From: Pseudanabaena sp. Salubria-1
GTDB taxonomy: Bacteria > Cyanobacteriota > Cyanobacteriia > Pseudanabaenales > Pseudanabaenaceae
Length of the DNA stretch: 64,000 bases
Direction: 5' to 3'
Assembly (NCBI GenBank): GCA_023336205.1
Contig: JALQCR010000032.1
Coordinates: forward strand, 1 to 64,000
Part shown: positions 44,129-53,633 of the stretch, piece after piece
How the letters are laid out: each line of letters opens with the position of its first letter
Position numbering within the stretch: position 1 is the first letter of the stretch
The notes under the pieces: generated by a model
The model's database searches: none
The model's input: only the letters and a program-made list of their open reading frames with translations
Told to the model about the DNA's origin: nothing
Position numbers and translations under genes: made by a program

Positions 44129-46715
44129 TCCAAAAGTTAATCGTAAAGGCTATAAGCACTTTGAGAAAGAGCTTGCGGTAGAATGCATCCTCAAGTTTGA
44201 GCTACGAGATCGGACGGTGAGTTGCTTTGTCCTTAAACAAGGTAACTCATCCCTAGAATCATTGCAGTTCGTGTTTGGCTGGGAATCTAAAGGTATTCAT
44301 ACCACCCTGTCTGCGGAACAAGAAACATCAATGTTTGACGCGATCCAATCGGGCTTGAAAGATATCCCTGATGGCGAAAAGCTGACGGTACATTTTGGTT
44401 CGGTTAGCTCCGACCGCGATCGCCAAAATCAACTTCAAGAACTCTACGAACAAGCCGATACCCCGCAGTTAAAGTTTCTGGTGATGGGTGAAAAGCAAAG
44501 GGTACAGGAGTTAGCCAAAGCGGGTTTGAGAAAACCTAAATTCCTACGCCTCTATGCAACCTACACGATTCGCGGATCGACTGCCGAGGGGAATGATGCC
44601 CTAGAAAAAGTGCTGGCTTGGGTGCAGAAACTTTATCAGCAATTGGTGGGACAAGAAAAAGAAGCTGAGCAGGAGCGCCATGAGATTGCTTTTGCTAAAG
44701 CCTTTACCGATGGGTTTCTGAACTGGGAACAGATTCTGTCTAATCGTATGGGTTTGGATTTACGACCCTTAACAGATCTCGAACTATGGGAACATCTCTG
44801 GCGGCAATTTAACAGCAGTGAAGCACCACCGATTCCGCAATTGCTGGTGATGTCAGATCGCGGTGTGCAGGAACAGGTGACGACGCAAGTGCATATGAAA
44901 ACATTATTGCTAGAGCGTCCTGATTCAATTCCCTTTGCTGATAATGGTTTTGTGCATCTCAAGGGTGAATATATCGGCGTACTCACCTTCATGGATAAGC
45001 CAGGCGGATGGGTATCCAAGGGTAAACAGATGCGCTATCTCTGGGAAGCGATCGCCCGTGATGCGATATCAAACACTGAAGTTTTTTGCCAGTTTACGCG
45101 GGCAAATGAAACGATTGTTAAAGCGAATATGCAGCGCGTTACCAAGCAGAGCATCGTTTCGCAAGAGCAATCCGCTTCTTTGAATAACATCAATGTCAAT
45201 GCTTCGTTAAAACAGCAGAGAGCCGTCAAGGCACAGGAAGCACTTTATGAAGGCGCAATTCCGATCAACGTGGCGGTAGCGATATTAATCCGCCGTCCTA
45301 GCCCCAATGCCCTTGATGATGCTTGTCGATATTTTTGCAGTTGTTTCCAACGTCCTGCGTGGGTAGAGCGGGAAACTGAATATGCGTGGTTGATGTGGAA
45401 GCAAACCTTACCAATTACGGTTGGTAATTTGCTCGCTCAACCCTTTCCCCGCCGTCATGTTTACTTGTCTGATGAAGCAGTTGCCTTTACGGGTTGCGTT
45501 ATGCCCAGATCGGTCGATGAGACTGGGTTTGAATTGATTACCGAAGAGGGCGGTATGCCTCTGTATCTGGATGTACGCAAGCATCGGAATATTGGTATTT
45601 TTGCGACCACTCGTGCGGGTAAGTCGGTATTGGTATCAGCTTTTATATCGCAAGCCTTATGCAACAACCAGCAAATTGTTGCTCTTGATTTCCCAAAACC
45701 TGATGGTACGAGTACGTTTACGGACTACACCCGTTTTATCGGCGATATAGGCGCATATTTTGATATCAGTAAAGAATCATCAAACTTACTAGAACTGCCA
45801 GATTTAAGAGCATTCGCCCCTGAGCAAGCCGAAGAACGTCTGCGAGATTTCAAATCCTTTGTGGAATCGGCGCTGATGACGATGGTATTTGGAGCAAGTC
45901 AGCATGACCTGTCATCCTCGGAAAGACAACTGCGGCAATTGATTCGAGCTTTGTTAGTGCCTGTGGTTAATGCCTTTTTTGACGACCAGCAAATTAAATC
46001 CAGATACGATCGGGCGATCTCGGATGGGTTCGGCACTGAAGCATGGAGTCAGATGCCCACCCTGTCAGATTTCTTGGATTATTTTCTACATCAAGGAAAA
46101 TCGGAGATTGAGGCGGATGTGGCAAGTAGCGAACAGATCGATCAAGCTACCAATCAAATCACAATTCAATTACGGTTTTGGCTGAACTCTCGCATTGGGC
46201 AAGCGATTTCGCGTCCATCTACGTTTCGCAGTGATGCGCGACTGTTGGTATTTGCGCTGCGAAACTTATCGGAAGCGGAAGATGCAGCAATTCTGGCTTT
46301 ATCTGCATACTCAGCAGCACTCAGACGCGCTTTATCATCGCCAGCAAGTATTTTGTTTATTGATGAAGCCCCGATCCTGTTTGAATATCCCACCATCTCA
46401 GAAATGGTAGCGCGGCTCTGTGCCAATGGAGCTAAGGCTGGTATCAAGGTAATTATTTCCGCCCAAGACCCTGACACGATCGCCAGATCGCCATCAGCCT
46501 CCAAGATTCTCCAAAATCTATCAACGAGATTAATTGGCAGAATTCAACCCTCGGCAGTAGATAGCTTTGTCAGCATCCTCAAATATCCCAGAGCCGTGAT
46601 TGCTCAGAATGCGGAGGATCGCTGCATTACTGCCCCTGAAGAGATTGAAAAGGGGAAATGGAAAGTTATCTCACTGGTAATTTACGGATGCGAATACTCT
46701 CATCTTGAATTGTAA
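44115..46715 (+). CDS. VirB4/TraC-type conjugation ATPase, C-terminus probably lost
   Basis: An 866-residue ATPase. The N-terminal half is a VirB4-like membrane-associated domain. The C-terminal RecA-like half carries Walker A ATTRAGKSVLVSAF near residue 500 (the usual G replaced by A-T-T-R), Walker B ASILFIDEAPILFE near 750 and VIISAQDPDTIARS. It would power pilus assembly and DNA transfer. The end (GKWKVISLVIYGCEYSHLEL) runs into the antisense end of a TA gene, and the usual closing segment is absent, so I infer about 30-60 residues are missing. No VirB6, VirB8-11 or VirD4 genes are present in the window. Confidence 0.75.
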   Translation: MSVANPKVNRKGYKHFEKELAVECILKFELRDRTVSCFVLKQGNSSLESLQFVFGWESKGIHTTLSAEQETSMFDAIQSGLKDIPDGEKLTVHFGSVSSDRDRQNQLQELYEQADTPQLKFLVMGEKQRVQELAKAGLRKPKFLRLYATYTIRGSTAEGNDALEKVLAWVQKLYQQLVGQEKEAEQERHEIAFAKAFTDGFLNWEQILSNRMGLDLRPLTDLELWEHLWRQFNSSEAPPIPQLLVMSDRGVQEQVTTQVHMKTLLLERPDSIPFADNGFVHLKGEYIGVLTFMDKPGGWVSKGKQMRYLWEAIARDAISNTEVFCQFTRANETIVKANMQRVTKQSIVSQEQSASLNNINVNASLKQQRAVKAQEALYEGAIPINVAVAILIRRPSPNALDDACRYFCSCFQRPAWVERETEYAWLMWKQTLPITVGNLLAQPFPRRHVYLSDEAVAFTGCVMPRSVDETGFELITEEGGMPLYLDVRKHRNIGIFATTRAGKSVLVSAFISQALCNNQQIVALDFPKPDGTSTFTDYTRFIGDIGAYFDISKESSNLLELPDLRAFAPEQAEERLRDFKSFVESALMTMVFGASQHDLSSSERQLRQLIRALLVPVVNAFFDDQQIKSRYDRAISDGFGTEAWSQMPTLSDFLDYFLHQGKSEIEADVASSEQIDQATNQITIQLRFWLNSRIGQAISRPSTFRSDARLLVFALRNLSEAEDAAILALSAYSAALRRALSSPASILFIDEAPILFEYPTISEMVARLCANGAKAGIKVIISAQDPDTIARSPSASKILQNLSTRLIGRIQPSAVDSFVSILKYPRAVIAQNAEDRCITAPEEIEKGKWKVISLVIYGCEYSHLEL

Positions 46716-47040
46716 TTGCAGAACCTTCTTGTAAGGCTTCTTCTATTTGAGGCAATACATCTAAAAGTTTTTGGGTAACGATGTCGGGTTTTGCTGATGA
46801 AAGGCGTAGGGTGATTAAGCTGGGCTGACTGTATCTGCTAAGTGCTACTAGCATTGAGAAGTCTAGATCTTGAGTCAATACAACCCAGTTTTCAGTTCTG
46901 GCAAATTCTAATATATTGATGTCTGGCGCGTTGGCAGGTAAGAATTCTGAGCTACGCATAATTTTATAGCCTTGTTTTTGCAGGTCTGCAACTGTTTTGG
47001 GTGAGATATGAACATCTGCAAGTAATCGGATATTTTTCAC
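46666..47040 (-). CDS. DUF5615-type PIN-like toxin
   Basis: The start at GTG 47040 (VKNIRLLADVHISPKTVADL) gives 124 residues. LLADVHIS, then ILEFARTENWVVLTQDLDFS and PSLITLRLSS are the DUF5615 PIN-like nuclease segments, with acids at D in LLAD and in TQDLD. The GTGA overlap with the DUF433 gene makes the pair an operon. Its last codons overlap the end of the VirB4-like gene on the other strand. Confidence 0.85.
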   Translation of the reverse strand: MKNIRLLADVHISPKTVADLQKQGYKIMRSSEFLPANAPDINILEFARTENWVVLTQDLDFSMLVALSRYSQPSLITLRLSSAKPDIVTQKLLDVLPQIEEALQEGSAITIQDESIRIRKLPVR

Positions 47041-47270
47041 GCGAGAACACCGTGAGTTTGATCTGAAACTGCCCAAGCTGCATAGTTGAGGACTTGTCTG
47101 ATGTCTTCAAGTTCTAGTTCAGGATAGGCTTCTAAAATTTCTGGGACGGATAGGTTGCTGGCTAAGAGTTTGAGGACAAAGGCTACGGTAATCCTCAGTC
47201 CTCTGACGGTGGGCTGTCCGAGACAGACATCTGGTTTAATGACAATTCGATCTAATCCTATAGTTTTCAT
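47037..47270 (-). CDS. DUF433-type antitoxin
   Basis: A 77-residue protein. RIVIKPDVCLGQPTVRGLRI then TVAFVLKLLASNLSVPEIL, then AYPELELEDIRQVLNYAAW is the full DUF433 winged-helix pattern. DUF433 proteins are the standard partner of DUF5615 toxins and probably repress their own promoter. The stop overlaps the toxin start. Confidence 0.9.
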   Translation of the reverse strand: MKTIGLDRIVIKPDVCLGQPTVRGLRITVAFVLKLLASNLSVPEILEAYPELELEDIRQVLNYAAWAVSDQTHGVLA

Positions 47271-47381
47271 TTGTGTTTTCCAACGATTAGCTTGTGGTTG
47301 CTTGCGGCGAATAAGTTTTATATTTGGTGATCGCTTAAATCATTTGGTTAGCGACTCATTGTGGCTAACATTAGCGCTTTC

Positions 47382-47501
47382 CTATCGCTTCTTAAGATAC
47401 CAAATTGGTTCTATATAGACTTCTTCGCCGACTAGTTGAAAGCCGTCTGGCAGTATGGCTAGTTGTTCGTTGCCTTGCATTCTGAGTTTGGCTGTGTTCA
47501 T
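47382..47501 (-). CDS. short VapB/AbrB-type antitoxin, possibly truncated
   Basis: An ATG frame of 39 residues, MNTAKLRMQGNEQLAILPDG then FQLVGEEVYIEPIW. It fits the SpoVT/AbrB half-barrel of VapB/VagC antitoxins, which begin MNTAKLFxNGxSQAVRLP. The usual C-terminal toxin-wrapping tail is missing and no VapC gene follows. A second copy lies at 49930-50016, fused to IS30 debris. Each copy stands downstream of one copy of the duplicated helicase gene. Confidence 0.6.
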   Translation of the reverse strand: MNTAKLRMQGNEQLAILPDGFQLVGEEVYIEPIWYLKKR

Positions 47502-47513
47502 GGGTTTAAATCC

Positions 47514-49751
47514 CTAAGAAGAAAAATAAGTAATATCGAAATTAAAATGCTTACCCAATACCAGTGCAAAACATTTGTTGTATATTTCGACAAGTTCGTC
47601 TGGCAATATTCCTGCGTTTTCATACTCAACCTCAATTACAGTATGAATTATATGAATCACTACTGTCGTCCAATAATCATAACCATCTAAACCATCATCA
47701 CCATAGTAACTACTATAATCTGCATTATTTTTAATTCCTTTGTAAGAAGAAAAGCAAGAAATTTCATTGATTATTACTTCAAGATATGAAATTATTTTTT
47801 TGAATCTTTTATCTAAATTGAATTTGATTGTGTTGCCTAAAAAGTCATAAGATACCTGTAATCTCCATACAAAATTCTTTTTGTTATCTTCACTTTCCCA
47901 TTGAGTATTTTTATTAAAGAAATCATAAACAAGCCCTCGAAAATTTTCGACAAGTTTTTGTAATCGGTTTTCTTGATCGAATATTGTATTTCGCAATTCT
48001 TTAGATTTATTCTCTTGGTTTAGTTCTAATTCTGAAATCTCAGAACGTAACTCATTAATGTCTATAGCAAAATCATCAATATTGTTGCTTTGTTCAAGTG
48101 CTTTTATATCTCGTTTTTTCTCTTTAATGGCTTGTTTCAATCGTAAAATCTCTGCTCTCAGATCTAGCTCATCATCAACATCCGTAACTTCGAGATATTG
48201 ATTTACTTTTTTCTCTCTATCATCTAAATCAACTTTGACCCTGTTTTTTGAAAAATCATAGGATATCTTTAATCTCAACGTAAAGATTTTCTTGTCATCT
48301 TCATTCTTCCAGTGGGTGTCATTATTACAGAAATCTTCAACAAGGCTTTGGAATGTTGGTAATATTTTTTGTAATCGTTCTTCTTGACTAAGTATTAAAT
48401 TCTGTAATTCTTTTTCCTTACTTTGCTTTTCTTCTTCTAATCGACAATTGCTAATTTCTATTCTTAGCTTTAATTCATCATCAATCTCAGGAAATGACTT
48501 AGAAATAGTTTTACTTTCAGTAGGCATATCAACATCCTCTAATACAACAAGGTCTTCATCAACTTCTTCAGGATTATTTCTAGTAAACTCTTCAAAATTT
48601 CTTTGGCTAGGATTTGTAATTGTTGGATTATTTTTAGTTGCTTTTAATGTCCAAGGTCTATCATCTTTAGGAGAGCCAAACTCTTGATACAATCCAACAT
48701 TATCAAGCACAATGCAATAGTCCTTACCTTCAAGTTTACGCATACATCTACCAACCTGTTGCAAATATACCACTAGAGACTTGGTGGGGCGAGCAAGTTG
48801 TACCACCGCACAATCAGGCACATCAAAACCTTCAGAAACAATATCAAAATTACTTAAAATCTGAATTTCTCCAGCTTTAAATTTGTTGATAATTTCCTTT
48901 CTTTCAGATTTTTTTGTAGTTCCATCTAAATGAGCCGCCCTAAATCCTGCTTCTTCATAGCGTTTTACAATATCCTTGCTGTGGTCTATATCTACAGCAA
49001 ACACAATCATTTTTTTCCCTTCGCCATCTTTAACATAGCTCTTAACCAAATCAGCCATCACAAAATCTTGCCGCATCATCCGACTTAGTTGCGTAGAATC
49101 ATAGTCACCAGTATTATTTGTGCTTATGTTTCTCAGATCCAGCTTAGACCAGATTTGCTTCCTACCGAAAAATTGAATATCTGCTAAATGTCCATCCTTA
49201 ATAAACTCTTTAATGGGTTTAGAAGTAATTAATTTATCAAATAAATCTACAAACCCTTCCCCATTCAGTCGAATAGGAGTAGCCGTTACCCCAAGTATTC
49301 TAGATTCTGAATATTTATTTAATAACCTTTTATAGCTTTGTGCTGGCACATGATGCGCCTCGTCAATAATAATCAAAGATGGGTTAAGCCATGAAAGATC
49401 TCGCTCATCTAGCGTTTTAATAGAAGCAACTTGCACAGGTCGGGATGGATTTATACGATGATTGCCCATTATAATTCCTGCTTCAATTCTAAAATATTCC
49501 CACAACCTCTCTACATTCTGTCTAATTAATTCTTCTCGGTGAGCAACGATCAATACAGTAGATTTCTTCTCTAATTCCTGTTTAACAATTTGATTGAAAA
49601 CGACTGTCTTTCCTGTCCCCGTTGGCATCTGAAACATGACCTTTGTAACACCACTATTCCAAACACCATAAATCTTATCAATCCCCTCCTGTTGATAATC
49701 TCTAATTTCAATTTTCCGAAAATTGTAGAAAGCTTCAGCCATAGATGCCAT
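47514..49751 (-). CDS. SF2 helicase with duplicated C-terminal domain, copy B
   Basis: A 745-residue protein. The SSL2/RecG-like core has Walker A QMPTGTGKTVVFNQI near residue 39, DEAH box LIIIDEAHHVPAQS, motif III ILGVTATPIRLNG and motif VI VVYLQQVGRCMRKLE. The C-terminal third has two copies of a helix-rich domain (about 427-519 and 566-657) sharing LxIEIS...KELxNxIxxQExRLQK and W-x-x-E-D-x-K-K-x-F-x-x-R-L. The last 80 residues are unlike copy A. Its first 400 residues are nearly identical to the upstream gene at 50155. Helicase-nuclease or helicase-sensor proteins of this shape occur in phage defence; the role here is not known. Confidence 0.8.
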   Translation of the reverse strand: MASMAEAFYNFRKIEIRDYQQEGIDKIYGVWNSGVTKVMFQMPTGTGKTVVFNQIVKQELEKKSTVLIVAHREELIRQNVERLWEYFRIEAGIIMGNHRINPSRPVQVASIKTLDERDLSWLNPSLIIIDEAHHVPAQSYKRLLNKYSESRILGVTATPIRLNGEGFVDLFDKLITSKPIKEFIKDGHLADIQFFGRKQIWSKLDLRNISTNNTGDYDSTQLSRMMRQDFVMADLVKSYVKDGEGKKMIVFAVDIDHSKDIVKRYEEAGFRAAHLDGTTKKSERKEIINKFKAGEIQILSNFDIVSEGFDVPDCAVVQLARPTKSLVVYLQQVGRCMRKLEGKDYCIVLDNVGLYQEFGSPKDDRPWTLKATKNNPTITNPSQRNFEEFTRNNPEEVDEDLVVLEDVDMPTESKTISKSFPEIDDELKLRIEISNCRLEEEKQSKEKELQNLILSQEERLQKILPTFQSLVEDFCNNDTHWKNEDDKKIFTLRLKISYDFSKNRVKVDLDDREKKVNQYLEVTDVDDELDLRAEILRLKQAIKEKKRDIKALEQSNNIDDFAIDINELRSEISELELNQENKSKELRNTIFDQENRLQKLVENFRGLVYDFFNKNTQWESEDNKKNFVWRLQVSYDFLGNTIKFNLDKRFKKIISYLEVIINEISCFSSYKGIKNNADYSSYYGDDGLDGYDYWTTVVIHIIHTVIEVEYENAGILPDELVEIYNKCFALVLGKHFNFDITYFSS

Positions 49752-49805
49752 GTGAATTATCCGAAAAAATTACCAAGAATACTTTACAAGAAATTTAGCT
49801 AATTT

Positions 49806-49935
49806 GGTTTAACTCGCCGATTCAAGGATTAAATGCGGCAGGTTCTGATGAGGTAAAGAATACTTCGTATGGGGTACGATAGTCAAGAGATTTTCTCGGT
49901 CTGTGATTTATAAAATCCACTGCTTTCTGAAAGAC
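49806..49935 (-). pseudogene. IS30-family 3-prime relic fused into an antitoxin gene
   Basis: FQKAVDFINHRPRKSLDYRT then PYEVFFTSSEPAAFNP corresponds to the last 36 residues of the IS30 transposase, and the end CGCCGATTCAAGG matches that element's terminus. It joins directly after the codons for LVCEEV of a VapB-like reading frame. Confidence 0.85.
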
Positions 49936-50016
49936 TTCTTCGCAAACTAGTTGAAATTCGTCTGGTAATATGGCTAGTTGTTCGTTGCCTTGCATTCTGA
50001 GTTTGGCGGTGTTCAT
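49930..50016 (-). pseudogene. VapB/AbrB-type antitoxin head, second copy
   Basis: MNTAKLRMQGNEQLAILPDE then FQLVCEEV is the same as the antitoxin at 47382-47501 apart from G-to-E and G-to-C changes, and then runs into IS30 debris. The hybrid frame stays open to 49822, so a 64-residue chimeric protein could be made. Confidence 0.75.
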
Positions 50017-50154
50017 GGGTTTGTTCTCCTAGTTGTCTTCTAATTAATTAAGTTGCTAAAAAGTAAACTAAATCAATGTGTTTTAAGTCTTTGATCAAAA
50101 TCAGTAGTTTTGAAATCAAATAATTATATTTAATTCTGTATTTTGGTAATTAAT

Positions 50155-52464
50155 TCAGATGATTTCAGTAGTTGAAATATCTAATAATTTTTCAAGCTTG
50201 TAATAACATAATTCTTTGAATTCAACATATTCACCAAATATCATTCTCCAACATTTTTCAAATATGTCTGTAACTTCGTTAAAAATATTATCTCTTGATA
50301 ATATTTCTATGGTTTTACACTCAAAAATATACTCAAAAATAAGATGTTTAATCATGGAAATACCTTTCCTCAAACACTGATAATCATATAAATTATTATC
50401 ACCATAATAACTACGATAATCTGCGTTGTTTTCAATTCCTTTGCTAGAGGAGAAGCAAGAAATTTCATTGATTATTACTTCAAGATATGAAATTATTTTC
50501 TTGAATCTTCGATCTAAATTGAATTTGATTCTATTGTCTGCGAAGTCATAAAATACTTGTAATCTACATACAAAATTCTTTTTGTCATCTTCACTTTCCC
50601 ATTGAGTATTTTTATTAAAGAAATCATAAACAAGCCCTCGAAAATTTTCGACAAGTTCTTGTAATCGGGTTTCTTGATCGAATATTATATTTCGCAATTC
50701 TTTAGATTTATTCTCTTTGTTAAGTTCAAATTCTGATATCTCAGAACGTAACTCATTGATTTTTATAGCAAAATCATCAATATTTTTGCCTTGTTCAAGT
50801 GCTTTTATATCTCGTTTTTTCTCTTTAATGCCTTGTGTCAATTGTAAAATCTCTGCTCTCAGATCTAGCTCATCATCAATATCCGTAACTTCGAGATATT
50901 GAGTTACTTTTTTCTCTCTATCATCTAAATCAACTTTGACCCTGTTTTTTGAAAAATCATAGGATATCTTTAATCTCAACGTAAAGATTTTCTTGTCATC
51001 TTCATTCTTCCAGTGAGTATCATTATTACAGAAATCTTCAACAAGGCTTTGGAATGTTGGTAATATTTTTTGTAATCGTTCTTCTTGACTAAGTATTAAA
51101 TTCTGTAATTCTTTTTCCTTACTTTGCTTTTCTTCTTCTAATCGACAATTGCTAATTTCTATTCTTAGCTTTAATTCATCATCAATCTCAGGAAATGATT
51201 TAGAAATAGTTTTACTTTCAGTAAGCATATTAACACCCTCTAATACAATAAGTTCTTCATCAACTTCTTCAGGATTAGTTCTAGTAAACTCTGTTTCAAA
51301 AGGTCTTGGATTAGGATTTTTAATTGTTGAATTGTCTTTAGTTGCTTTTAATGTCCAAGGTCTATCATCTTTAGGAGAACCAAACTCTTGATACAATCCA
51401 ACATTATCAAGCACAATGCAGTAAGGTTTACTTGTAGATGGACGCATACATCTACCAACCTGTTGCAAATATACCACTAGAGACTTGGTGGGGCGAGCAA
51501 GTTGTACCACCTGACAATCAGGCACATCAAAACCTTCAGAAACAATATCAAAATTACTTAAAATCTGAATTTCTCCAGCTTTAAATTTGTTGATAATTTC
51601 CTTTCTTTCAGATTTTTTTGTAGTTCCATCTAAATGAGCCGCCTTAAATCCTGCTTCTTCATAGCGTTTTACAATATCCTTGCTGTGATCTATATCTACA
51701 GCAAACACAATCATTTTTTTCCCTTCGCCATCTTTAACATAGCTCTTAATCAAATCAGCCATCACAAAATCTTGCCGCATTATCCGACTTAGTTGAGTAG
51801 AATCATAGTCACCAGTATTATTTGTGCTTATGTTTCTCAGATCCAGCTTAGACCAGATTTGCTTCCTACCTATAAATTGAACATCTGCTAAATGTCCATC
51901 CTTGATAAATTCTTTAATGGATTTAGAAGTAATTAATTCATCAAATAAACCTGTAAAACCTTCGCCATTCAGTCGAATAGGAGTAGCCGTTACTCCAAGT
52001 ATTTTAGCTTTTTGATATTTATTCAATAACCTGACATAGCTTTGTGCTGGTACATGATGCGCCTCATCAATAATAATCAAAGATGGGTTAAGCCATGAAA
52101 GATCTCGCTCATCTAGAGTTTTAATAGAAGCAACTTGCACAGGTCGGGATGGATTTGTACGATGATTGCCCATGATAGTTCCTGCTTCAATCCGAAAATG
52201 CTCCCGCAACCTCTCTACATTCTGTCTAATTAATTCTTCTCGGTGAGCAACGATCAAGACAGTAGAGTTCTTCTCTAATTCCTGTTTAACAATTTGATTG
52301 AATACAACGGTCTTCCCTGTCCCCGTTGGCATTTGGAACATGACCCTTGTAACACCACTATTCCAAGCATCAGAAATCTTATCAATCGCATCCTGTTGAT
52401 AATCTCTAATTTCAATTTTCCGAAAATTGTAGAAATTGTCAGCCATAGATGCCATGTGAATCAT
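50155..52464 (-). CDS. SF2 helicase with duplicated C-terminal domain, copy A
   Basis: A 769-residue paralogue of the gene at 47514, with the same Walker A, DEAH and QQVGRCMR motifs. Only scattered substitutions separate the two over the first 650 residues. The two C-terminal repeat domains lie near 432-525 and 570-660. The last 90 residues differ from copy B (GISMIKHLIFEYIFECKTIE), so selection or recombination has diversified only the end. An ATG at 52464 with another at 52452 (MASMADNFYNF) matches the start of copy B. It is upstream of copy B on the same strand, with antitoxin and IS30 debris between. Confidence 0.8.
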   Translation of the reverse strand: MIHMASMADNFYNFRKIEIRDYQQDAIDKISDAWNSGVTRVMFQMPTGTGKTVVFNQIVKQELEKNSTVLIVAHREELIRQNVERLREHFRIEAGTIMGNHRTNPSRPVQVASIKTLDERDLSWLNPSLIIIDEAHHVPAQSYVRLLNKYQKAKILGVTATPIRLNGEGFTGLFDELITSKSIKEFIKDGHLADVQFIGRKQIWSKLDLRNISTNNTGDYDSTQLSRIMRQDFVMADLIKSYVKDGEGKKMIVFAVDIDHSKDIVKRYEEAGFKAAHLDGTTKKSERKEIINKFKAGEIQILSNFDIVSEGFDVPDCQVVQLARPTKSLVVYLQQVGRCMRPSTSKPYCIVLDNVGLYQEFGSPKDDRPWTLKATKDNSTIKNPNPRPFETEFTRTNPEEVDEELIVLEGVNMLTESKTISKSFPEIDDELKLRIEISNCRLEEEKQSKEKELQNLILSQEERLQKILPTFQSLVEDFCNNDTHWKNEDDKKIFTLRLKISYDFSKNRVKVDLDDREKKVTQYLEVTDIDDELDLRAEILQLTQGIKEKKRDIKALEQGKNIDDFAIKINELRSEISEFELNKENKSKELRNIIFDQETRLQELVENFRGLVYDFFNKNTQWESEDDKKNFVCRLQVFYDFADNRIKFNLDRRFKKIISYLEVIINEISCFSSSKGIENNADYRSYYGDNNLYDYQCLRKGISMIKHLIFEYIFECKTIEILSRDNIFNEVTDIFEKCWRMIFGEYVEFKELCYYKLEKLLDISTTEII

Positions 52465-52570
52465 CCGAATAAATTACTAGAAACATTCTACAAGAAATTT
52501 GGTTAATTTGGTTTAACCGTTACCGTCAATTTTAACCCCAAAGTAGGGTTATCCCACCGCGATCGCTAAG

Positions 52571-52885
52571 ATGGGAGATCTGTCTCCTGCTGGCTCTAGA
52601 GCGGTTGTCGTTGTCGATAATTTTCTCAGTCAGACAGGAAGAGAGACTTTTAAGGGTGAGAACTATACCTTGCAAAGGAATGAAGAGGGCGATATCGCGA
52701 TCGCCAACAATAGGGGGGAAAACATTCTGCGAACTGACAAAGGACAAATCACTTCTCAGTCAATGACTCCAGAGGATTTGGCTAGTTTCAAGCAGATCTT
52801 TCAACGCATGGGTCAACCTGCCTCGGTTGCCGATAAATTGCCGCACTTGAAAATAGAGCCTATTAAACCCCAGCTAGAGCGCTAG
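52571..52885 (+). pseudogene. C-terminal fragment of a plasmid relaxase/primase-type protein
   Basis: A 104-residue frame preceded by an in-frame TAG about 25 bases upstream. It has AVVVVDNFLSQTGRETFKGE then NYTLQRNEEGDIAIAN, an N-G/E-N-Y-x-L-x-R pattern, and MTPEDLASFKQIFQRM. The same layout closes the proteins at 52895 and 19118. It looks like the tail of a larger gene cut off at its 5-prime end near the helicase region. It starts the plus-strand run that leads to topoisomerase. Confidence 0.55.
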
Positions 52886-52894
52886 GAAAACACG

Positions 52895-53596
52895 ATGATT
52901 ACCGCTAATCCTGATGTTAATATCGCTCAGTTTGTGACGGCTTTTAATCAGCTTGTCGATATTCATATAGTCAACATTTTAGCGATCGCTGAACGAGAGA
53001 ATTATCCAATTAATTTGACGGATTTTACGATGGAAAATAAAGACGATGTATTCGATGAAGAATGGGATTTGGCTTATGCACCAAGCAGTAATCCCGATTC
53101 CGATAGTAATGAAGCTCAACTGGTGAGTGTTGCTATTCAAGAGCAGAATCAGATTAATTATGCAGCCCAGATTCAAGCGATCGCTCTGTCGATGTTTGAT
53201 GGCTTAGATAAACTGGGTAAAGACAAAACCGAAAATAAACGCGATGGTGCTGAACAGGAAACTTCACAGACTTCCACTGATAAGGCAACTAATGATGAGC
53301 GTGACCTCAAGCTGGCGCGTGATTGTCGAGAACTGCTGCAAGTTCAGGGTAAAGAAGATGGCAATAATCTTATCTTTGAACGTCCTGATGGTAAGGGGAA
53401 TTACAAGTTCAGTCTCGAAAAAGCATCGGATACGATGACTTTAAAGGCAAAAGATCGCCCTGTTAATCCGATTCTGGTGGAGTCGCAGGGGAAAATCATT
53501 GAATCTAATGTTACCGATCGAGATGCTGCCAACATCAGTAAGGCTGTCGCCATGTTGAATGCACAGCAAACCAAACCTCTTGAAAATCAGAAATAG
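52895..53596 (+). CDS. plasmid protein with relaxase-type C-terminal domain
   Basis: A 233-residue acidic protein. The N-terminal half (ITANPDVNIAQFVTAFNQLV to about residue 115) is helical and not recognised. A charged linker follows. The C-terminal 80 residues (NNLIFERPDGKGNYKFSLEK, ASDTMTLKAKD, VTDRDAANISKAVAML) match the ends of the relaxase-like 671-residue protein and of the fragment just upstream. It is ten bases after that fragment and 37 before topA, so it is co-transcribed with them. The role is likely in plasmid DNA handling. Confidence 0.6.
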   Translation: MITANPDVNIAQFVTAFNQLVDIHIVNILAIAERENYPINLTDFTMENKDDVFDEEWDLAYAPSSNPDSDSNEAQLVSVAIQEQNQINYAAQIQAIALSMFDGLDKLGKDKTENKRDGAEQETSQTSTDKATNDERDLKLARDCRELLQVQGKEDGNNLIFERPDGKGNYKFSLEKASDTMTLKAKDRPVNPILVESQGKIIESNVTDRDAANISKAVAMLNAQQTKPLENQK

Positions 53597-53633
53597 TTCC
53601 ATTTAGCGATAAAGTTTACACAGGTATAAAAAT

